A stretch of DNA of 64,000 nt, from the NCBI GenBank assembly GCA_031406155.1, contig JANOGW010000065.1, forward strand, positions 1 through 64,000, given 5' to 3'. Each line of letters begins with the position of its first letter. The first letter of the stretch is position 1. The notes below the pieces were generated by a model. It was not told the origin of the DNA. It was given only the letters and a program-made list of their open reading frames with translations, and did no database searches. Source of the stretch: JACMNW01 sp031406155. Lineage in GTDB: Bacteria > Pseudomonadota > Alphaproteobacteria > Rhodobacterales > Rhodobacteraceae. Shown here one piece after another: positions 60,883-64,000 of the stretch. The position numbers and the translations under genes were made by a program.

Positions 60883-61625
60883 ACCCCGCTGAGGCCGTCC
60901 CAGATCAATTTGATCGAAACCGCCAGCAGCGCCCAACTGACCAGTTGGAAGAACAACGCCTCCGGAATGATCTTCACCAGACGTACGCCCGCAAACACGG
61001 CCAGAATGGCGGGCACCACAAGGATGGCCGCCTTTTCCAGATTGGCGAATGACAACTGCCCCAGCGCATAATAAGGGACCAGCTTGATCGCATTCACATA
61101 GGCAAACGCAATCGTCGTCGTGCCTGCGAAGATCACTTTGTTCAGCTTCAGCGGCAGCACGAACACCTGATAGGGTGGCGCGCCCGCATGGCTGACAAAA
61201 CTGGTGAAGCCCGCGATTGCCCCCCAGACTGTGCCGGGCCCGATCTCTGCGTGTCTTGGCACCGAAACGCCGCCGCGCCGGATCAGCAAACTGGCCGCAA
61301 AGGCAGCACCTATCACCCCCACCAGCAGCGTCACCCACGCCTCGGATACCAGTGCGGCGGTGGCCCAACCGATGCCGACGCCAAGGGTCATGGCGGGCAC
61401 CATGATGGCCAGCACCCGGCGGTCAAACGCGCGGCGATAGGCGTACAGCCCGAACAGGTCGGAGATGACGAAGATCGGCAGCAGCAGCCCTGCCGCCATG
61501 ACGGGCGATATCACCAGCGCCATCACCGGAACTGCCAGCATGCCCACCACGGGCAGACCACCCTTGCTGAGCCCGACCAGAACTGACGCCAGCCCGGCCA
61601 GCGCCCAAAATGCGAAACCTTCCAA
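60879..61625 (-). CDS. TauE/SafE family sulfite/anion exporter
   Basis: A 248-residue membrane protein with about eight segments. LVGLSKGGLPVVGMLAVPVM and GAIAGFTSFVSHAGAPPYQV (the family's G-xxG-xxS-H-G-PP) are characteristic. FAGTTTIAFAYVNAIKLVPY is a second repeat. The family moves sulfite, sulfoacetate or other organosulfur anions; the substrate is not known. The start is a TTG at 61625 with AGGA just upstream; upstream ATG codons in the frame would add 80 non-family residues rich in cysteine and are rejected. Confidence 0.82.
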   Translation of the reverse strand: MEGFAFWALAGLASVLVGLSKGGLPVVGMLAVPVMALVISPVMAAGLLLPIFVISDLFGLYAYRRAFDRRVLAIMVPAMTLGVGIGWATAALVSEAWVTLLVGVIGAAFAASLLIRRGGVSVPRHAEIGPGTVWGAIAGFTSFVSHAGAPPYQVFVLPLKLNKVIFAGTTTIAFAYVNAIKLVPYYALGQLSFANLEKAAILVVPAILAVFAGVRLVKIIPEALFFQLVSWALLAVSIKLIWDGLSGV

Positions 61626-61821
61626 GCCGTTTTCCTGACCGCCGCACCAAAGTACAATGGCACGCCTGCACCCGCCGGGGCACGGGCGATTCCCCGCCGA
61701 TCTAGCGCAAAGGTAGCCGCCGAGACAGGGCATTCTTCGTGCCGCAACGCGGCACCCTTGCGCGAAGCACTGGCAGGCGTTACCCATCCAGCAACTTGAA
61801 CCCGACAACGGAGAGAAAGTC

Positions 61822-62787
61822 ATGGCGCGACCCAAGATTGCACTTATTGGCGCGGGGCAAATAGGCGGCACGCTCGCTCATCTGGCCGCAATGAAAGAGC
61901 TTGGCGATGTCGTGCTGTTCGACATCTCAGAGGGCACTCCACAGGGCAAGGCGCTTGACATCTCGCAGTCGGGCCCGTCCGAAGGCTTTGATGCCGAAGT
62001 GACCGGCACCAATGACTACGCTTTCCTGCGCCGCGCCGACGTCTGCATCGTCACAGCCGGTGTGCCCCGCAAACCGGGGATGAGCCGCGATGACCTGCTG
62101 GCCATCAACCTGAAGGTCATGAAATCGGTCGGCGAGGGCATCAAAAAGCATGCCCCCAAAGCTTTCGTGATCTGCATCACCAACCCGCTGGACGCCATGG
62201 TCTGGGCATTGCGTGAATTTTCCGGCCTGCCGCACAACATGGTGGTCGGCATGGCGGGGGTGCTGGACAGTGCCCGTTTCCGCCATTTCCTCAGCCTCGA
62301 ATTCGGCGTCTCGATGCGCGATGTGTCGGCTTTCGTGCTGGGCGGGCATGGCGATACCATGGTGCCGCTGACCCGCTATTCGACCGTCGGCGGTATTCCG
62401 TTGCCAGATCTGGTCGCCATGGGCTGGACCACACAGGAAAAGCTGGATGCCATCGTACAGCGTACCCGCGATGGTGGCGCCGAAATCGTCGGCCTTCTGA
62501 AGACCGGCTCCGCTTTCTATGCGCCGGCGACCGCCGCGATTGAAATGGCCGAGGCGTTCCTGAAGGATCAAAAGCGCGTGCTGCCCTGTGCCGCCTATGT
62601 GGAGGGTGCGTTTGGCCTGAATGGCATGTATGTTGGCGTGCCCACGGTGATCGGGGCCAATGGTGTCGAAAAGGTCATCAGCATCAAGATGACCAAAGAT
62701 GAACAGGCGATGTTCGACAAATCGGTCGACGCCGTCAAAGGTCTGGTCGCAGCCTGCAAGGCAATCGACCCATCGCTGGAAGGCTGA
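61822..62787 (+). CDS. mdh: Malate dehydrogenase
   Basis: A 321-residue NAD-dependent enzyme of the LDH-like MDH group of alphaproteobacteria. KIALIGAGQIGGTLAHLAAM binds NAD. ADVCIVTAGVPRKPGMSRDD has the arginine that selects malate, ITNPLDAMVWAL is next, and VLGGHGDTMVPLTRYSTVGG has the catalytic His. It interconverts malate and oxaloacetate in the TCA cycle. CGGAGAGAAAGTC precedes the ATG. sucCD, often downstream in this class, is not here; a glycosyltransferase gene follows after 2 bases. Confidence 0.95.
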   Translation: MARPKIALIGAGQIGGTLAHLAAMKELGDVVLFDISEGTPQGKALDISQSGPSEGFDAEVTGTNDYAFLRRADVCIVTAGVPRKPGMSRDDLLAINLKVMKSVGEGIKKHAPKAFVICITNPLDAMVWALREFSGLPHNMVVGMAGVLDSARFRHFLSLEFGVSMRDVSAFVLGGHGDTMVPLTRYSTVGGIPLPDLVAMGWTTQEKLDAIVQRTRDGGAEIVGLLKTGSAFYAPATAAIEMAEAFLKDQKRVLPCAAYVEGAFGLNGMYVGVPTVIGANGVEKVISIKMTKDEQAMFDKSVDAVKGLVAACKAIDPSLEG

Positions 62788-62789
62788 CA

Positions 62790-63779
62790 ATGTCAGAGCC
62801 CCGGCGGGTTCTGTTTTCGGCACAAAAGAACGAGGGGCCGTTCATCCTTGAATGGGTGGCCTATCACCGGGTTATCGGCTTCACCGATATTGTCGTCGTC
62901 TCGAATGACTGCACCGATGGGGCCGATACCTTGCTTGACGCCCTGCAAACTGCCGGTGTCCTGCGCCATCTGGTCCAGCAGGTGCCACCGGGCGCTGTTC
63001 CGCAGTTGTCTGCGGCAAAGCTGGCAATCGAGGCTGGATTTTTCCAGATCGGCGACTGGGTGATGTGGCTTGATCTGGATGAATTTCTGGTGCCGGGCGG
63101 GCCGACACGGCAGCTTGACGCGCTGATCGCCCAACTTGATGCCGCACGGGCCGAGGCACTGGCGCTTAACTGGTGCCTTATGGGCGATGACGGGCAGACC
63201 GGGTTGCCTGCGCGCTTTGTCTCGGATCGGTTCGCGCGGGCGGCAAAGTACCGCTTTGTGCCGAATGAACTGGTCAAGACGCTGTTTCGCTATTCCGACC
63301 GGATTTCCGGGTTTCAGTTGCACCGCCCGCTTTGGCAGACTGGCCTCACGCCCCCCGTTGTGCTGGGCGGGGCCGGACACATCCTTGACAATGATTTCGC
63401 GCTGGGTGCGCATCGCAATGGCGATCCGACATCGCGCGTCGCATTGGTGCACGGGCGTTACGGATTGGGGCAAGTGAACCACTATTCGGTACGCACCCGG
63501 CAGCTGTTCGACCTGAAGCGCACACGCGGCCGGGGATTTGCCGCAGGCAGCGGTTCAAACACCCGACATACCGACGAATTTTTCGAACGCTACAACACCA
63601 ACTTTCGCGATGAACGGGCCATTCTGGTGCACGAGGCGGAAACCGGCGCTGAAATGCAGCGCCTGCTTGCGCATCCAACGATCCGCGCCGCCCATGAGGC
63701 CACCGTCGCCCATGTCACCGCGCGTTTGGCCGCGCTCGCGGCGGATCAGCCCGGTCGTTCTGCCGAGGACCGTTCGTAA
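62790..63779 (+). CDS. Glycosyltransferase family 2 (Glyco_tranf_2_4)
   Basis: A 329-residue protein beginning RRVLFSAQKNEGPFILEWVA and YHRVIGFTDIVVVSNDCTDG, then WVMWLDLDEFLVPGG with a DxD-like motif, and VNHYSVRTRQLFDLKRTRG. This is the Glyco_tranf_2_4 pattern seen in uncharacterised enzymes of capsule or exopolysaccharide synthesis in roseobacters. It begins 2 bases after the mdh stop and converges with a FkbM methyltransferase gene; the ends overlap by about 34 bases. Confidence 0.82.
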   Translation: MSEPRRVLFSAQKNEGPFILEWVAYHRVIGFTDIVVVSNDCTDGADTLLDALQTAGVLRHLVQQVPPGAVPQLSAAKLAIEAGFFQIGDWVMWLDLDEFLVPGGPTRQLDALIAQLDAARAEALALNWCLMGDDGQTGLPARFVSDRFARAAKYRFVPNELVKTLFRYSDRISGFQLHRPLWQTGLTPPVVLGGAGHILDNDFALGAHRNGDPTSRVALVHGRYGLGQVNHYSVRTRQLFDLKRTRGRGFAAGSGSNTRHTDEFFERYNTNFRDERAILVHEAETGAEMQRLLAHPTIRAAHEATVAHVTARLAALAADQPGRSAEDRS

Positions 63780-64000
63780 ACCGCGTTTTCGCCAAAACGG
63801 GTCAGCACCTTGTATCCCGCCGTTGCCAAGGCACCCAAAAGATCGTGCTGCCAGTGCTTGTTATGGGCATCCTCAAAGAAGATCCGTTTCGGCAGAAGGC
63901 TGCTCGGTGCGGCGGTCAGGAATGGCACGATGGCGCGATCTTCCAGCCCTTCGATATCAACCTTCAAAAGGTCGATGCTGCGGATGTCCTGTGCCTTGAT
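63746..64000 (-). CDS. FkbM-family methyltransferase, C-terminal part (runs off the window)
   Basis: The last 84 codons of a minus-strand gene. IRSIDLLKVDIEGLEDRAIV is the typical FkbM motif near the end of the SAM-binding domain, followed by RIFFEDAHNKHWQHDLLGAL and AGYKVLTRFGENAVYE. The N-terminal part lies beyond position 64000. FkbM-type enzymes O-methylate sugars or other small molecules; next to a glycosyltransferase gene a role in glycan modification is likely. Confidence 0.8.
   Translation of the reverse strand: MKAQDIRSIDLLKVDIEGLEDRAIVPFLTAAPSSLLPKRIFFEDAHNKHWQHDLLGALATAGYKVLTRFGENAVYERSSAERPG

Noticed and set aside
60882..61871. Longer start for the TauE/SafE gene at 61871
   Set aside because: It would add about 80 cysteine-rich residues unlike the family; the TTG at 61625 with AGGA gives the normal length.
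1..64000. CRISPR arrays, prophage structural genes, toxin-antitoxin or defence systems
   Set aside because: No repeat-spacer pattern, phage structural gene or recognisable defence gene was found on reading both strands.

Overview
The window is a high-GC chromosomal stretch of an alphaproteobacterium, most likely a roseobacter-type Rhodobacteraceae. The support is the combination of an ethylmalonyl-CoA pathway locus (crotonyl-CoA carboxylase/reductase and ethylmalonyl-CoA mutase), a VPLPA-CTERM protein, a ccoNOQP operon, a DUF952-pyrD pair, and an sdhCDAB operon with extra small genes between sdhA and sdhB. This placement is inference; there is no rRNA or marker phylogeny in the window.

Layout. 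95-13367: a decayed genomic island of about 13.2 kb. It is bounded by an intact tRNA-Gly(UCC) and a 40-bp copy (39 of 40 identical) of that tRNA's 5' half. Inside are an intact putative nickel/cobalt efflux operon (CsoR/InrS-like sensor, His-rich MFS exporter, YqaA-like protein, NicO transporter), an ArsR regulator, a secreted alpha/beta hydrolase, a HutC-like regulator, and many broken genes: an RND/ABC chimera, a ParB start, a ferredoxin reductase, peptide ABC ATPases, DUF418, and a dead IS3-family element. No integrase is left.

13.6-26.1 kb: two convergent operons of oxidative catabolism (FAD flavoprotein, KDG-type kinase; and a Gfo/Idh/MocA fragment, CoA-transferase, enoyl-CoA hydratase, aldehyde dehydrogenase, two GMC oxidoreductases, a Dabb protein). 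A LacI-type regulator gene sits at the centre. Copies of one perfect palindrome, TGGAACGTTCCA, lie at both outer promoters (one on the left, two on the right), which marks the whole block as one regulon. Two truncated genes inside it show that it has lost pieces, including a sugar ABC transporter.

26.2-31.8 kb: a broken Rrf2/NsrR-type regulator, then ccoNOQP with a small membrane protein, DUF2189, CcoS and a frameshifted DUF6522 gene. 31.9-33.1 kb: a degenerate secreted-protein gene and a CPBP protease. 33.4-41.4 kb: a sugar uptake and phosphorylation cluster (TIM-barrel isomerase, ribose-type ABC transporter with an internal terminator, RpiR regulator, ribokinase) convergent with a periplasmic 5'-nucleotidase. 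41.5-45.5 kb: DUF952-pyrD, an Lrp-type ligand domain, a RecD-like helicase, a VOC protein and a small protein. 45.6-51.4 kb: ccr, an acyltransferase, a VPLPA-CTERM protein and ecm. 51.6-54.3 kb: deoD, an aldo/keto reductase and DUF1989. 54.4-59.3 kb: the sdh operon with a methyltransferase and two small exported proteins inserted. 59.6-64 kb: DUF1737, NnrU, a secreted protein, TauE/SafE, mdh, a glycosyltransferase and the end of a FkbM methyltransferase.

Several genes carry single-base frameshifts, some in homopolymers. These could be true decay or assembly errors, and reads are needed to tell. All reading is by eye; no database search was run.
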